Positions 33,347-47,044 of a stretch of DNA of 64,000 nt are shown one piece after another. The stretch spans positions 1-64,000 of the forward strand of contig JASBNA010000039.1 of the NCBI GenBank assembly GCA_038087015.1. Direction: 5' to 3'. Source of the stretch: Cerrena zonata (taxonomy: Eukaryota; Basidiomycota; Agaricomycetes; Polyporales; Cerrenaceae). A program made the position numbers and the translations under genes. The notes below the pieces were generated by a model. The model saw nothing but the letters and a program-made list of their open reading frames with translations, was not told the DNA's origin and ran no database searches. Each line of letters opens with the position of its first letter. Position 1 is the stretch's first letter.

Positions 33347-36300
33347 ATGTTGGACTCGGGCCAAGCAATCTTGCCTGACGTGTCGCTAACAGGAGGAAAT
33401 GCATCAGTCTGGAATGTGTGAGTGGTCATATAGTTGACGCGTTCTATCCACTAAGACACGTATTGAATACGTAGGACTAGCTGGAGGAACATACAGATGA
33501 TTCCAGCCTACGTATCTGCGCTATCTCTTGTGATCTTTCTGGCACAAATGCTAAACGTAACATTCCAATTTCAAAAGCAATTACTGACATCATCGGAAAA
33601 TACGAGCACAAGTCTCCTAAAGCGTTGCCGTTTGCACGTGGAAGAATTGGGACTACGATTGTTCTTGTTTAGACTAGGGAGATTCGCGACTTGTACAGCT
33701 CTCGTCGTGTTGTCATTGATTTCTCCAACTCCAAACGCTTCCGTGAGGATTTGGCTGTTGCTAGTATACGTAAGGCTCTGTGTTATTTTTCGCATTTGGT
33801 GAAACTCACTTCTATATTAGATCTATTCCTGTCTACTTGCGCTCCTCTCAGTTGTGACAAAACTTCCTCGTAGTCGGGTTGCTACGCGTCATCTGAATAT
33901 CGTTCTCCTGGTACCTCTCGTGGTCTATGGCTACCGCGATGTATGGCCATTGGTTACATATGACCTCAGTCCTGCGGACGGAGTAGAGGGAAAGACACTC
34001 TGGATCAAAATTGCGTGCATGGCATTTGCAGCCATTTTCCTTCCACTATTTGCACCTAGACAATATATTCCTGTGGATCCCGAAGTAAGTTTTGCTGTTC
34101 TCTACCAATATGATTTAACCTGACTTGCACCAGGATACCTCTGAACCGACTCTTGAGCAAACGGTTTCCTGGCTTTCCTTGATTTTCTACACGTACTGTG
34201 ATGTCTTGATTATGAAAGCATTCAGAACTCCCCACTTAAATCTCAATGAATTGCCGCCATTGAGCGATTTCCACAGAGCTAAATACCTCTCTTTGAAAAC
34301 TTCCAAGGTATGCAATGACCCTAGGTTATCCTTGATCAAACTAAGTTCTCCATAGTATCTCGACCCATTGCATACACGTAGCAAGATGCACATCGGTCTG
34401 AAATTAATTCTTCAAGTTTTCCGTATGTCTTATCCTTACGAAATTGCTCGCATGACCTTGAACTTTCTGTTCAGCATTTGAACATCTGATCATGGTCGTG
34501 ATGGTTCTCTCCTATGTAAGTCCAAACATTCGCTCCTAGGGTGATGCTTTGTTAACTACTATCTTCAGGGTGCAATACAAATGGGAGCACCTATAGGTAT
34601 CAATCGTCTCCTCAAGTACGTCCTTATTTTTATCCTGTAGTGCTTACATTATTCACAATGACATATCTACTGTAGCTATCTTGAAACAGGCGGGAAGGAT
34701 GCAGAAATCCGACCATGGTTTTGGGTAACATGGATCTTCGCTAGTAATGTGTTGACTTCTCTCAGCATCAATTACTACAATTATCAAGCGGTTCGTGTTC
34801 TCACTCTAAGGTATGTATACCGTACTGCTAACTATCTGAACTAGACCATGGTCTTCACTGAATGTCAGGCGATCATGACACAACTGATATTCGAACACGC
34901 TCTCCGTATGCGGGTGAAAGCCGAAGTTGGCGATGAGAAACCACCCGCTGAAACATCTGGTACTGGTAGTAGTACCGTGGTCGTAACGCCCGATAACGCT
35001 TCCGCGTCTGAGCAAGAAGAGGGCGCAATGTCAACCCCTACAACGGATAACGTTACCACAGACTCTACCACGAAGCCAAAAGCTAATAAACCTGAAGCCG
35101 ATGAAGAGAAGAAGGCAGACAAGAAACGTAATCTTGTCGGAAAACTCAATAATCTTGTGACCAGCGACCTGGACAGTCTCAACGGTGGTCAAATGTTTGT
35201 GATGTTACGTCAGTATGCTGGTTTGATATCCATTTGAAAGTTCGATGTTGACATTCTCACTGTAGTGTTCTCCGTACCATCTCAGCTTGGTTTCAGTCTA
35301 TGGTTTCTGTATTCCATCCTGGGATGGGCGTACGTATCTAATCCGATCTTCGTATCGTGCTATCACTCACTCACTATCGAACTTTTACCATTTAGCGTGT
35401 TCCCAGGATTTGCGGCCATGGTAGTATTGTCGCCTCTACCTGGCCTGATATTAAAGACTATCAGAGATGCTCAAGTCGCGAAAATGAAGAAGGTAGGGTA
35501 TTAAATCTCGTGTTATAGCGAGCGCCTCACGTCACCAACTTATAGAGTGATGCACGAGTGCAAATCGTGACTGAGAGTAAGCATACCATATACTCTGAAG
35601 TATCGAGTACTGAATCGACCTTTTCTTAGCTTTGAACATGATCAGGATGATCAAACTCTTTGGTTGGGAGGGTACCATGGCCAAACAGATCAACGAAAAG
35701 CGAGCGGAAGAACTCGTATACGTCCGTCGGCTCGAGTTCTTGGAGGTGGCAAATGATGTTATAAAGTGAGACCGTAGTTTTTATTGATTTCAAATCCTTG
35801 TACTAACATCTGACAGTTCCATTATTCCAGTGTCCGCAATCATCCCGACATTTGCTGCCTATGTAAGGTATTCTTAACGTGACTATACGGCGAGGCTAAC
35901 ATCCCTCTAGACCCTTCTAATGAAGCAGCCACTTACCGGTATGGGAATCACACATTGTTCTGTGTTTGACTATTCACCCTAGTATGAAAGCTTCAAAAGT
36001 GTTCTCATCGATTGCAGGTGAGTTGGAAACAAACACACCCGATAGGAATTATTTCTGACATGTCGATGCAGCGTTTGGATTCCTTCAACGCAACTTGCAT
36101 TTTCTGTCCGAGGCCGTACCTCCTATCATCCAAGGTGAGTTTTTTCGAGGTTGACACATTTACTCCTGCTAATTTGTTTGTAGCCAAGGTTGGTTTAGAT
36201 CGTATGAATGAGTTTCTCCAAGAGGTTAGGCATTCTAAATACCCTATTTTACTTCGAGGACTAACACGTTGACAGACCGAGCTTCTAGACCAATACACGC

Positions 36301-39300
36301 TCGAAAAATCAGTTTCCCATCAACCAGTCCTTGAGTATTCTGAGGTCGGAGCTAATGAGATAGGTATACGTCAAACTTCCTCTACTTGGGCGAATGAAGA
36401 AACGGATGGCGATGTCGCTCCGAGTCGCCGCAGGTTCGCACTTCGCATTGATGATGAGGTCTTCTTCAAGAAAGGCTGCATCAATCTCGTTATCGGCCAA
36501 ACCGGGGCCGGGAAGACGTCTCTTCTAATGGCATTGCTTGGTGAGTCCTAAATTCGGATTCCGTTTGTATATGTGTTGAATTTGGTATGAAGGGGAGATG
36601 CATAGCATCCCTAGTGGCCCTGATTCTTTGGTTAGTCTTCCCAGACAGGGCGGTATTGCCTATCATGCGCAGGAATCTTGGGTTTTGAATGAAACAATTC
36701 GAGTAAGACTCCGTATCTCTTCCTATTGTGCGGTTCTTTGCTCACTCTCGGCCAGGACAACATCCTATTTGGTTCATCATATGACGAGAAAAGATATAAT
36801 GCTGGTATACTTGCTTTACTTCCAACTGACTTTGAAACAGAGGTTTACTAGAGATTCTCATAGTGATCGAACAATGCGCCCTCAAAACAGATCTTGAGCT
36901 TTTCAGTGCCGGAGATGAAACGGAGGTTGGCGAAAAGGGCATAACGCTAAGGTATCTTGGTTTCCTTTTTTCGTTCCGCATTTTACTCATTCTTCTTTGT
37001 CTATTAGTGGGGGTCAGAAGGTAACGTGAATCACATTATTTAGAATTATCGACTGACGAACTTTCAGGCTCGAGTCACACTCGCTCGTGCTGTTTACTCT
37101 ACTGCTGAGATACTTCTACTCGATGATGTGTTAGCGGCATTAGATGTTCACACAGCTCGATGGGTTGTCGAGAAGTGTTTACAAGGAGACCTGGTTCGAG
37201 GTCGAACTGTGATTTTAGTGGTATGCTAAACCGTTCACAACACTTTTACGTCATTTCATTGATTGATTTTGTACATAGACTCACAATGTTGCAATAGCCG
37301 CACCAATTGCAGAATTCGTGGTCTCCATAGGTTCTGACGGGAAAATCGCTAGCCAAGGCTCGCTATCCAATGTCCTGGCTAAGGACAAAAAGCTGTTCGC
37401 TGAAGTCGAGAAAGAAAACAAGGCTCTTGAGGAAGCAGAATACGACCCGCTCGAAACGGAAGCGTCACTCGATACAGATACCAAAAACGCGGTACAGTCA
37501 GGAAGACTGATTGTAGAGGAGGAGGTCGAGATCGGCCATCTCAGCTGGGGAGCGAGTGCGTTCTTGCATTTTACAATTTATCTTTGCTAAATATCATCCT
37601 TTTCTAGTGAAACTTCTAGTCACGAACATGGGAGGAAAGGGAGGTACTCTTTTATTCTGGACGCAATATTTCGTTTTCGGTGGTGGTAGAAGAATTAGTC
37701 AGATCGTGGAAACCTGGGTTCTCGCGCTGTGGTCCGGTAGTTATGAGTCCCCTGATGACTCTAATGTCCCCGTCGTGGCGTAAGTTATTAACTTCTATCC
37801 CTATCTTATAATGAGCTCCAGAGGCTAATGATTGGCCAGATATCTATCATTATACACAGCTGTTTCATGTCTCACCATCATCTTAGATACTCTGGTAACC
37901 CTTGTTTTCGTCTTTGGGACAATAAGAGCAGCGCGTAGGATCCACAAACTGCTCATAAACTCAGTCCTAGGCAGCACGCTAAGGTCAGTATTAATTCCTC
38001 ATTGTTGGGACGAGTGTATGTAATTATTGTTTATAGGTGGTTGGATCGCACGCCTGTTTCACGAATTATAGCCCGAAGCACACAGGACATACAGCAGAGT
38101 AATCTATCACCTTATTTCTATCTGCAACTCCCACTTACGCTTCAATAGCTGATAGTGGTGTACCTGCTGTCCTCGATCTCTTTTTATCTCACACATTATC
38201 CATCATTTCGAAATTCCTGGCAGTCATCGTAGTATCTCCGTTTTCCATATCCCCTGGTGTTGTCATGATCATTGCTGGAGTGGCCCTCGGGAATATTTAC
38301 ATAAAGGCTGGATTGCCTCTGAAACGAGAGGGCAGCAACGCTAAGGCTCCAGTCCTTGGTCACTTTAGTGCTGCTATCTCCGGGCTAGGTATGACTTTGT
38401 CTCGGTGATTCATGCAAGAATATGAATACTAATAGTTTCTTTCAGTTTCTATTCGTGCTTACGGAGCGCAGGAATCGTTTAGGAAAGAATCGTACCGTCG
38501 CATTGATACTTACTCAAGAGTGCAAAGACCGTTTTGGGATCTCAACAGGTAAGGCTTTCCTTCGAAAACCTTGCAAACTGTTTCCTCAAACTATTATAAT
38601 ACCTCAAGATGGATCAGTGTTCGCATGAATGCCTTATCTTCTATCTTCGCTGCTTGTTTGGCGACATATCTCACCTACACAAAGAGTTCCACAGCATCAA
38701 AAGCCGGGTTCATTCTAACCACGGCAGGTAAACATTATCCGTTCTGAAGAAACACCCACAATATTCATCATTTTTATCTGCCTACAGTTTCTTTCAGCGG
38801 TGTAATCCTTGCTTGGGTCAGATTTTTGAATACGCTCGAGACCAGAGGCAATAGGTAAGGTTTACAAGTCAAGGTTTGGTGCGAATATTATTGACCTCGG
38901 GACAGTTTGGAACGTATCAAGCAATATTTAGATATCGAGCATGAGCCGAGGCCAACAAAGGACGGTGTACCGCCGGCGTACTGGCCAGCCAGCGGATCTT
39001 TGAATGTTGAAAAACTTTCCGCCCGTTATTCCAACGTAAGTACTTAATGCAATCCATTATGATACTTATCGCTCAAACGAGTATTAGGATGGACCGAAAG
39101 TATTGCACGATATCTCCTTCACTGTCCAATCTGGTGAACGCATTGGTATAGGTAAGCTAATTTGATGTAATCCGATGAGGTTGGTCCAGGTTGGTCCTGA
39201 TCAATTCCTGTTAGTTGGACGAACCGGGAGTGGAAAGGTAGGAAATTGACAAATAATATTACTCGTGCCTAAATATAAGTATCACGCAGAGCTCTTTGAC

Positions 39301-40171
39301 TTTAGCACTCCTGCGAGCCATCATTACTGAAGGCACAGTCTACTACGACGGAATCGCGACGAATACCCTCAATCTTGATGCATTACGTTCAAAAATCACC
39401 ATCATCCCACAAGTGGTACGCACTATCCTCGCCCCGCATGATCAAAATAATCTAATAACAGTCCCATTCCATAGCCTGAGTTACTCAGTGGAACTATCCG
39501 TCACAACCTAGATCCCCTCTCAGAACACGACGATGCAGTCCTTAATGACGCTCTACGTTCAGCTGGTTTATTCTCGCTTCAAAGCGAGAACGCCGAGCAT
39601 CGACTCACTTTGGATACTTCCATATCTGGGGGTGGTGGTAATCTGTCGGTTGGTCAACGTCAGATTCTTGCCCTCGCTAGGGCTCTTGTGAGGCAAAGCA
39701 AGATCTTGATTTTAGATGAGGGTGCGTTCTATTTCTATGAGTACTCATTCAAAGGTGGTCTGGTGTTGATTGTTGTGGTCGTAGCTACCTCTGCTATTGA
39801 TTACGAAACAGATTCAGTCATTCAGAACTCTCTGAGGAGCGAGTTAGGCAAAGACGTTACTTTGCTTACCGTTGCACACCGTCTTCAAACTGTCATGGAT
39901 TCCGATAAGATTGTGAGCATATTCTCAGTTTCTTTCACTTTCACAAATGTATTTATTTAATCCTATAACAGATGGTACTCGACGCTGGTCGTATTGTAAG
40001 TATTTCAATCGTGTAATGTTTGTCCACTTACTCACACAACTCCCTGCCACCCACAATCAGGTCGAATTCGATAAACCTGGTGAACTTCTCAAGAACCAAA
40101 AGAGTTACTTCCGAGCTCTGGTCGATGAAAGCGGTGACAGAGACACTCTCGTGAACATGATTAAGGAGTAA
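33347..40171 (+). CDS. ABCC (MRP-type) full ABC transporter
   Basis: More than twenty exons encode a complete exporter of the multidrug-resistance-associated class. From MLDSGQAILPDVSLTG an N-terminal hydrophobic domain (TMD0) is followed by a first transmembrane domain with a hydrophilic insert rich in K, T and E (35000-35130) and the GKLNNLVTSDLDSL signature of the group. NBD1 has Walker A GQTGAGKTS, signature LSGGQKARVTLARAVYS and Walker B ILLLDDVLAALD. TMD2 contains LGSTLRWLDRTPVSRI. NBD2 has GRTGSGKSS, a variant signature LSVGQRQILALARAL, Walker B ILILDEATSAID and the H-loop VAHRLQTV. Introns split NBD2 Walker A and follow Walker B. ABCC proteins export glutathione conjugates, bile-acid-like compounds or drugs, at the vacuole or plasma membrane; the substrate here is unknown. 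Both ATP sites look complete except that NBD1 Walker B ends DD instead of DE, as is usual in ABCC. Confidence 0.92.
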
Positions 40172-40522
40172 CTTGACTAATCTACTAAGTCAATCCGGAC
40201 ATTTCATCTTTTTTGTTGGACTTTTCAGTTCTTTTACTCTTCAATCAATCTATCGGACATGTATTGTTTGGACTAGTGTCATCTTGGTTCGTGTAGAACA
40301 ATGTGCGTACATAGGAAGAATGCATCTATAGACAATGGAAGATGTGCAATACAAAATTACATGATGACAATGTACATAGCAAGCATCGGTATACTACTAC
40401 ACAAGAGATATCGTAAGTAAAAGGCATCGAGATGAGGAGTGTGTCTAGATATTGCAAGAACAACGAGAGCGACATGGTGAAGTAAACAAGTAGAGTAATG
40501 AAGGAACATCGAACGTATACAG
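40172..40522. other. Convergent 3' flanks
   Basis: Region between the stops of the ABC transporter and the DnaJ gene. No gene seen. Confidence 0.5.
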
Positions 40523-42285
40523 TTAAGCATACCCTCGTTGTGAATCTCTCTGTCGTGAATTCTTCGTCTCAATCTTCACATATTCCCTCTCTTCACTTCC
40601 CGGTTCATCATCCTTCTTCACCGAGAGATAGGCATCTCCCAGGATTTGGAGGGCAACTGCTCGGAGATTTGCTTTGTTACGACTTATTGAGGGATCCTCC
40701 AGGACACGGTCGCAAGTTTCTCGAAGAACGGATTCGATTTCCAATTTCGCACCCTAACATCGTTAGAATATATGTTAGCAATGGAGAAGAGAGGACAATA
40801 TATACCTTGAAAAGGGCTTGGAGGCCTTTCTCTGCAGCTTGTTCTTCAAGTTTTCTCTTGTCCTCTGGTGAGAGATTACCTGCGAGCTCGGCGGCTTGGA
40901 TTTGCTCAAAAACATTCTTGAGTTCGATTGCCGATCTCAAGGTAGACACACTACACAAACGTGAGTTACGAGAAGGAAGCGAAGAGTCAGGGATACATAC
41001 GTCTCACTGAATACATGATATTTCCCTTGAACGTTGTGTAACCACCCACCAACACCCAAGAACGTCTGGTTGGTAGCGAGATGTTGCTTCGATTTAGAGA
41101 CGTAGACAAACCCGATGGCGTTAAGGAGGTCTACACCGTAGGACTCCTTCTTGAGCTCACTAAATGTTTCGATATGTGTCAGAAAAGGAAGGGAATATGC
41201 CAAGAGTAATAGAAGCAAGATAAACGATAACTTACTCGGCTTCGAGTTGACATATTGTACGATAGCTCTCAGTGACATGAGGATCGTTAGGTCCAGTAGC
41301 AGACTCTGCAAAAATCCCAAGCTTTCGTTCGAGATTCTTCACTAATTCTTGGACACGTTCCGCTCTCGCAGCAGCTTTCTATAAATTCAACAATAACTTC
41401 AATATCCCAGAAGATAATCATGTTCGGGCAAAAAGCGAAACATACCTCAGCAGAAACTTTCTCGCTTTCTCATCTCTCCGTGCTTTCTCCTCCGGACTAA
41501 TAATTTCCCTTCCCTTCGCATCCCTAATGACACCCTTCACGTTCCCATTCTCATCCAACTCGTCCGCTTCTTGCAACGCCGTCTTCATATCCTTCGCCAA
41601 GCTGATATGTCCAATGATGGGTATGAACCTCTCGCCACCGAAGATTGCTCCGAAGATTTCTTCAGGGTCCACAAACCCACCATCTGGCGCAGCCTCTTTC
41701 GAACCAAATTCGTTATATTTCTTACGAAGGGCGGGGTCAGAGAGAGTTTGGTAAGCGATGGCAATTTCTTTGAAACGTTCTTCGGCATTGGGGTCGTCTC
41801 GGTTTTTATCGGGGTGGAATTTGATTGCCATGCGGCCTATTGATCATATGAATAAGATATAGAATGCATATGTCAGTGATGAAGAGGATTAGAACTTACG
41901 GTACGCTTTCTTGATGTCATCCGGTCGTTGCATCAATAGAGATACCTAGCACATCGTAGTAGCCCGTCTCCAACGGTCGCTCGTCCGTTCCAATTTTCCT
42001 CCCACCTCTCCTTGCATTGCTATCCCCAGAGCTCCCACTCGGCCCTGCAGAACTCTGCGCAACTCGACTATTCGCATTAGCTCCTGGATTATTAGGAAGT
42101 TGAATAGGGTAGAATGTATGACTGAAAGTAGCTGAGCATTGATGACATCGAACATTGAGAAGGGCTCCAGAACGAGGTAGAGGTGAGGGTGGTGGAAATT
42201 CGAGAGCAATGTGACAATGTGAGCATGTTGTGGTGATGTGTGGGTTGAATGGTCTTGATTGAATCGTTGGGTAGGCTGAAGACAT
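40523..42285 (-). CDS. DnaJ co-chaperone with DnaJ-X domain (Caj1/Djp1-like), apparent frameshift
   Basis: From the ATG at 42285 (MSSAYPTIQSRPFNP) the N-terminus has CSHCH and RCHQC pairs, a small zinc-ribbon-like element. The J domain starts ETGYYDVLGISIDATT and continues DDIKKAYR across the next exon into RMAIKFHPDKNRDDPNAEER (HPD intact). The C-terminal DnaJ-X part includes LKKESYGVDLLNAIGFVY, GVGGWLHNVQGKYHVFSET and LRETCDRVLED. Caj1/Djp1-type proteins stimulate Hsp70; Djp1 serves peroxisomal and mitochondrial import in yeast. Between helix I and helix II (about 41920-41932) the frame shifts by one base, giving TGA at 41917-41919 if read straight. No intron fits there because conserved residues flank both sides. 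The gene is either disrupted or carries a one-base sequence error. Confidence 0.8.
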
Positions 42286-42772
42286 CGCAATCAAAGTTTA
42301 TTGAGACGTTTAGTTCGTGAGGTGAGTGTAGGGGTTAGAGAGGTCCTGGAGGGCGCTCTGGACGCAAGGGTGTCGGAACAGGCTCACTGCCTCTTTCTGC
42401 TTGGGCGCGGGTGTTGTGCTGCGTAGGCACAGGACTTTTTTTGCAAAGCACAAATCAATGAATACGTTTTTTCAAGATTGAATGTACGAAAGAGAACATA
42501 CGTCTAGGGAGAAGGCAGTTTGGAGGCGGAAGTGAATGAGGAATGAGCAGATTTCGATTAACTTGACGGATTAATCCAATGGGCGCTAACATCACGTGCA
42601 TCGTGTCATTAACGAGAATGCGTTTCACGCGCTCATGAAGGCAGTCTCCTCTTCTCTTTCAACCACCACCATCATCTACTCTCCGTCCCATTCCTCTCTA
42701 ATCTGTGTGTCATATTAGAACAACATTCACCCGAAAGCATCTCTGACGTGTTTTCTCAACTAGAATTGTAAC
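42286..42772. promoter_or_regulatory. Divergent promoter region, DnaJ and histone H4
   Basis: The 487 bases between two divergent start codons must hold both promoters. In many fungi H4 is paired divergently with H3; here the partner is a chaperone gene. Confidence 0.5.
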
Positions 42773-43371
<599 letters not shown>

Positions 43372-43611
43372 GCATCTTACCACAATTGTTGATCGTCCTG
43401 CTCAATTGTTCAAGGACGAGATTGTGACAATAACTGTTCCGCTAAACGTCTCAAGTTGTCTGTTGTTCAATTGTCCTGAATAAGATAGTCGTGTACTATA
43501 TAGTCTGGAGTATGAGTCTATGATATTGCTGCATATGGTATACACTTGCTACATATTGAGTTTGAATTTGAATGATAATGATACAGAGTGGGCGGTAGTG
43601 TTATAAATAGA

Positions 43612-44487
43612 TCATCTTAAACTGGGATCTATCAGATTCATATCGTCGCCATCATTTTGTGCATGAGGAATCTGCTGGTTCCAAGTAGGAGGAGGTGCTG
43701 TGGCTGGACCTTCGTTACTCTCCTCTACTTCCATTGGAGTGTCGTCGATCCGCGAACTGTCTTCATCCATCATTTCATCTTCCTCATTTGCCTTTCCCTT
43801 GCCTTTGGGGTCGCCTCCAGCAGTAGTACCACTTCGTCCTCGCCTACTGGTCCCACGACCCCTGGGTCTACCCCTTCTCCCGCTTGTTCGTAGAGCCGGA
43901 ACCTCCTGAGCTGTTCCAGAAATTGCAGCGAAAGTATCAGGGGTGGAACTCCCAACAAATTTTGAGGATTGGGTTGTGGCTGTTGTGGATGCTTGACTAG
44001 AATTCTTTGGAACGAGTTCGACTTCTTTGAATCGGATACGTTGTTCACTTGTAGCAAAGGGGGTGAAATGGCTTGAAGATCGAGCTGAGTGTTCGTCTAT
44101 ACAGGGGAATGTAAGCTTGTGTAGGGTCATTAAGGTATTGTCGTACCTTTTTCTCCAGAGAATAAGAGCTCAGTTCCTAATAGAGACTGATGTTGACCCT
44201 TGAATATCGAACCCGAGAGTTGGATATATGGCGTCGGAGTATCAAGTCCCTATGTTCTAAACTGTTCAACCTCTTTCATTCCATAGCGAGAATTGTCAAA
44301 TAAACCTCACAATAAGTCTGTATTCTGTAGTACTGGGAACTAATCGCGGCTCAACAGGACCCAAGTCAAGCGTTACATAGACTACTTCCTCAGCAATTGA
44401 ACCATCTTCATTCCGTTCGTATTCATCTTCATCTTCAGAGAACTGAGTAACTTGTTTGTAGCCTGGTATCAGTGTGTTTTGTGACAT
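43612..44487 (-). CDS. TFIIIC small subunit (GTF3C6/Tfc7-like)
   Basis: From MSQNTLIPGYKQVTQFSEDE (ATG at 44487) an acidic N-terminus leads into the tau55-related beta domain: VVYVTLDLGPVEPRLVPST, EYRLI, then GLDTPTPYIQLSGSIFKG, HQSLLGTELLFSGEKD. That layout is the TFIIIC subunit 6 family, part of the factor that binds tRNA and other RNA polymerase III promoters. The C-terminal half is low-complexity, with SGRRGRPRGRGTSRRGRSG (AT-hook-like GRP) and an acidic EEDEMMDEDSS stretch. An in-frame ATG at 44592 would add 35 residues; the downstream start is preferred because the conserved part begins soon after it. Four exons. Confidence 0.82.
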
Positions 44488-44707
44488 TGTATCCGGGTAC
44501 TCAAGGTCGAGGTGGAGGGAGAGAAACGGAGATCTGAATCTGAGATCCACCGATTGTTTGTTTGGTCCAGATGCTCTTGCCAAACAATCCATTTACGATC
44601 ACTACATTTCTTTACCGACGCCAACATGTTACCAAATTCCTCCTCTGCATTTTGTACACCCGTTCTACACCATTAATCCTCAGTCAAATATAGGTCTTGA
44701 ATATTGA
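44488..44707. promoter_or_regulatory. Divergent promoter region, TFIIIC subunit and MRM2-like
   Basis: About 220 bases separate the divergent starts, so the two genes probably share a bidirectional promoter. Confidence 0.45.
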
Positions 44708-45828
44708 ATGCTCAGACCCACCCTTCCTCTTCGCTCAACTAAATCTTCAACAGCTTGGCTCGCGCGTCAACATCGAGATCCACACGTCAAGAATCGACTT
44801 TCTCACCCGTTAAGCTTTAGGTCTCGTTCTGCGTTCAAGCTACTCGAGTTGGATCAGAAGTATGACTTTCTAAACCCGAGACATAAGGATACTGGAGAGA
44901 TTAGGGATATAAGGGTGGTTGATTTAGGTGCTGCACCTGGAGGTTGGAGTCAAGTCGTTGCTTGGCGATTAGGATGGTTAGGCGAAGTGGAGGAGAAGGA
45001 AGTGGAGCATAAACGAGAAGAAGATGGAGAAGAGGCCATATTGGATGAAGAAGACGGTGAAATCCAGTTTAAGCCCCACGTGAAATCGAAGACCAAGGCG
45101 ATGCGGAGAGGAAAGCCAAAACATCTCTCCTCCCCTTCCTCAGGACCAGATGCAATCGACGAATTCCTCTTCCCCGAATTATCTCAACCCTCATACCCCT
45201 CAGACTCATCCTCATTTGTCTCTCGTAAAGGCCACGGAACGATCATCTCAGTCGACCTCCTCCCAATGCCTCCCATCCCCGGTGTAATCTCTCTACAAAT
45301 GGATTTCCTCTCTCCTCAAGCGGAAAGCCGCATAAGTTCTCTCCTTCCTCCTGAACCCTTTCCTTCACTTCCATCCGACGAAATGGTTATGCTCAAAAGG
45401 GAAAGTGAACGTCGACAGAAAGGGAAGGGACCAGGGAAGGTCGATGTTATTCTGAGCGATATGGCTGCGAATTTTACAGGAAATAGGACGAGAGATGTTG
45501 AGTCGAGTTTGGATATATGTGAGGCTGTGATTGGGTTTGCAAGGAGACATTTGAGGAGAGGAGAGGCACGGACGAGGGGTGGATCTCTTGTGTGAGTTAC
45601 TGTCCACGATTCAATCACTTTTAGATATATGTCATTGACTCTCACTCTGTTATCTCTAGGTTGAAGCACTTCGCACATCCGTTGACGGACCAATTCCGAG
45701 TGGAGGTGTTGGCACCGAACTTCAAACATGTTCGCTATGTTAAACCTGATTCAAGTCGTTCGGATTCGACAGAAGGTTACTGGTTATGTTTCGGATGGAA
45801 TCCTATCTCTCCGGAGGGTTCATCGTAA
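44708..45828 (+). CDS. MRM2: Mitochondrial rRNA 2'-O-methyltransferase, MRM2/FtsJ type
   Basis: Two exons, 44708-45591 and 45660-45828. RrmJ/FtsJ-type SAM-dependent enzyme; yeast Mrm2 methylates the 2'-OH of a uridine in 21S mitochondrial rRNA. The basic N-terminus (MLRPTLPLRSTKSSTAWLAR) fits a mitochondrial targeting peptide. The K-D-K-E catalytic set is visible: K in RSRSAFKLLELDQKY, D in ILSDMAANFTGNRT, K in LVLKHFAHPLT, and E in SRSDSTEGYWLC. The SAM-binding loop reads VVDLGAAPGGWSQVV. A charged insert of about 100 residues separates motif I from the HGTIISVDLLPMPPIPG strand and makes the protein longer than bacterial FtsJ, as often seen in basidiomycete orthologues. Confidence 0.9.
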
Positions 45829-46017
45829 TCCAAAAACCTCATACATAAGCAACTCTCGACTTCATGTGCAACCAAACATTGGGCATTTACCATACTTTCT
45901 AAACGGTATCTTTAACTGGTTTTATTTACTTTCCTACTAATGACCTCGTCCATCCCATCTGTTTTAGTAAACTACTATCATCATGACGCATACAAACACT
46001 ATTCACTCTGGTGAACT

Positions 46018-46454
46018 TCACGGTTTCGTGATATCGACAATATTACATCCGGTCAGCCCCGATACCGCTGTACTAAACGTCAACCAAAATCTATCACAGT
46101 CTGAGAAGTCACTTACCCCCTCCCGATCCGGGTAAGATGATACTCGGCGGGCAGCAAGCCGCGATTCCTTTACTGCTCGTTTGTCACATCAGCTACTACA
46201 CGTTCCTCTACCGAAGGAAGTACTCACCAATCATCTGGAGTTAACAAACTAGCTAATGGTCTACATCCCGCTGCTCCTAATGGTAGACCACCTGAAGGTA
46301 TGATTTGGCTGATTGGAGGACTGGTAGCGGGTGCACCCATTATTTGACAACAGAGAATACCGGTCTTGCATTCAGATACACCTATGATAGGGTTTAAAGC
46401 TACGGCGCATGTAACGATGGAAAGAATAGCGAGGAGTCGTGTGGTCAGCTGCAT
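46018..46454 (-). CDS. Short class I hydrophobin
   Basis: Exons 46228-46454, 46117-46172 and 46018-46067 encode 110 residues, the usual hydrophobin size. A signal peptide (MQLTTRLLAILSIVTCAVAL) precedes the eight-Cys domain: SECKTGILCCQ, AAGCRPLASLL, C-KGIAA-CC and LTGCNIVDITKP. The fifth Cys codon is formed across the first intron (TG plus T). Reading unspliced gives an early stop after DDW, which hides the second half of the domain. It lacks the proline-rich repeats of the pair at 24-26 kb and is only distantly related to them. Confidence 0.88.
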
Positions 46455-46518
46455 TCTCGTGAGAGTGGTATGTCCTTCGAATTCTCGGTATGCTATCTGC
46501 TGGTGTGGATAACTTGAA

Positions 46519-46526
46519 CTTATATA
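46519..46526 (-). promoter_or_regulatory. TATA box
   Basis: TATATAAG on the minus strand, about 65 bases before the hydrophobin ATG at 46454. Confidence 0.5.
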
Positions 46527-47044
46527 TTAGAAGCATCCGGTGGCGAACGGATGCTGTTCAGTTTCACAGTCAGCGCAGACATTGCGGGAATCGCTAGGGT
46601 GGGTATGAACAGTAGTGGGTTGCCATAAAAACTCTCTAGTTGCAAACATTGTTCAGAGTCTCCCGAAATGAACACCTTGCATTACAAAGTTCAGCCGCTT
46701 TATTGTTTGACATGAGAAGTTACCTCAGGTACTGGGAATCTCAATTTAACGTTTTCCGGTTAACGATCCTTCACTATTGGAGTGGTTTGGATGCTTTAGT
46801 AAAGGTATGTTACCAAATGAATGTGTTGTGGCCGCATGATGCTGACGATGTTACTCTTATTCATTGCACGAATGGAATCCTCTTAGTCCAAAGTTTGCCG
46901 CAGAAAGCAGCGCTTCATGAACAAGTCGCATTCGATAGACATGGGAATCTTAGTTTGAATGACTCATAACACACTCAATTCCAACTAACCAACTTCGGAT
47001 ATATTGTACAAGTACCAATCGGAAAAGCACAACCAGTGGCCTTC
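46527..47044. other. Spacer
   Basis: Contains one 109-codon plus-strand frame (46640-46969) without recognisable motifs or intron signals; not counted as a gene. Confidence 0.35.

Noticed and set aside
46640..46969. 109-codon plus-strand frame between a hydrophobin and an aldo/keto reductase
   Set aside because: No recognisable domain or splice signals, and it overlaps the hydrophobin upstream region.
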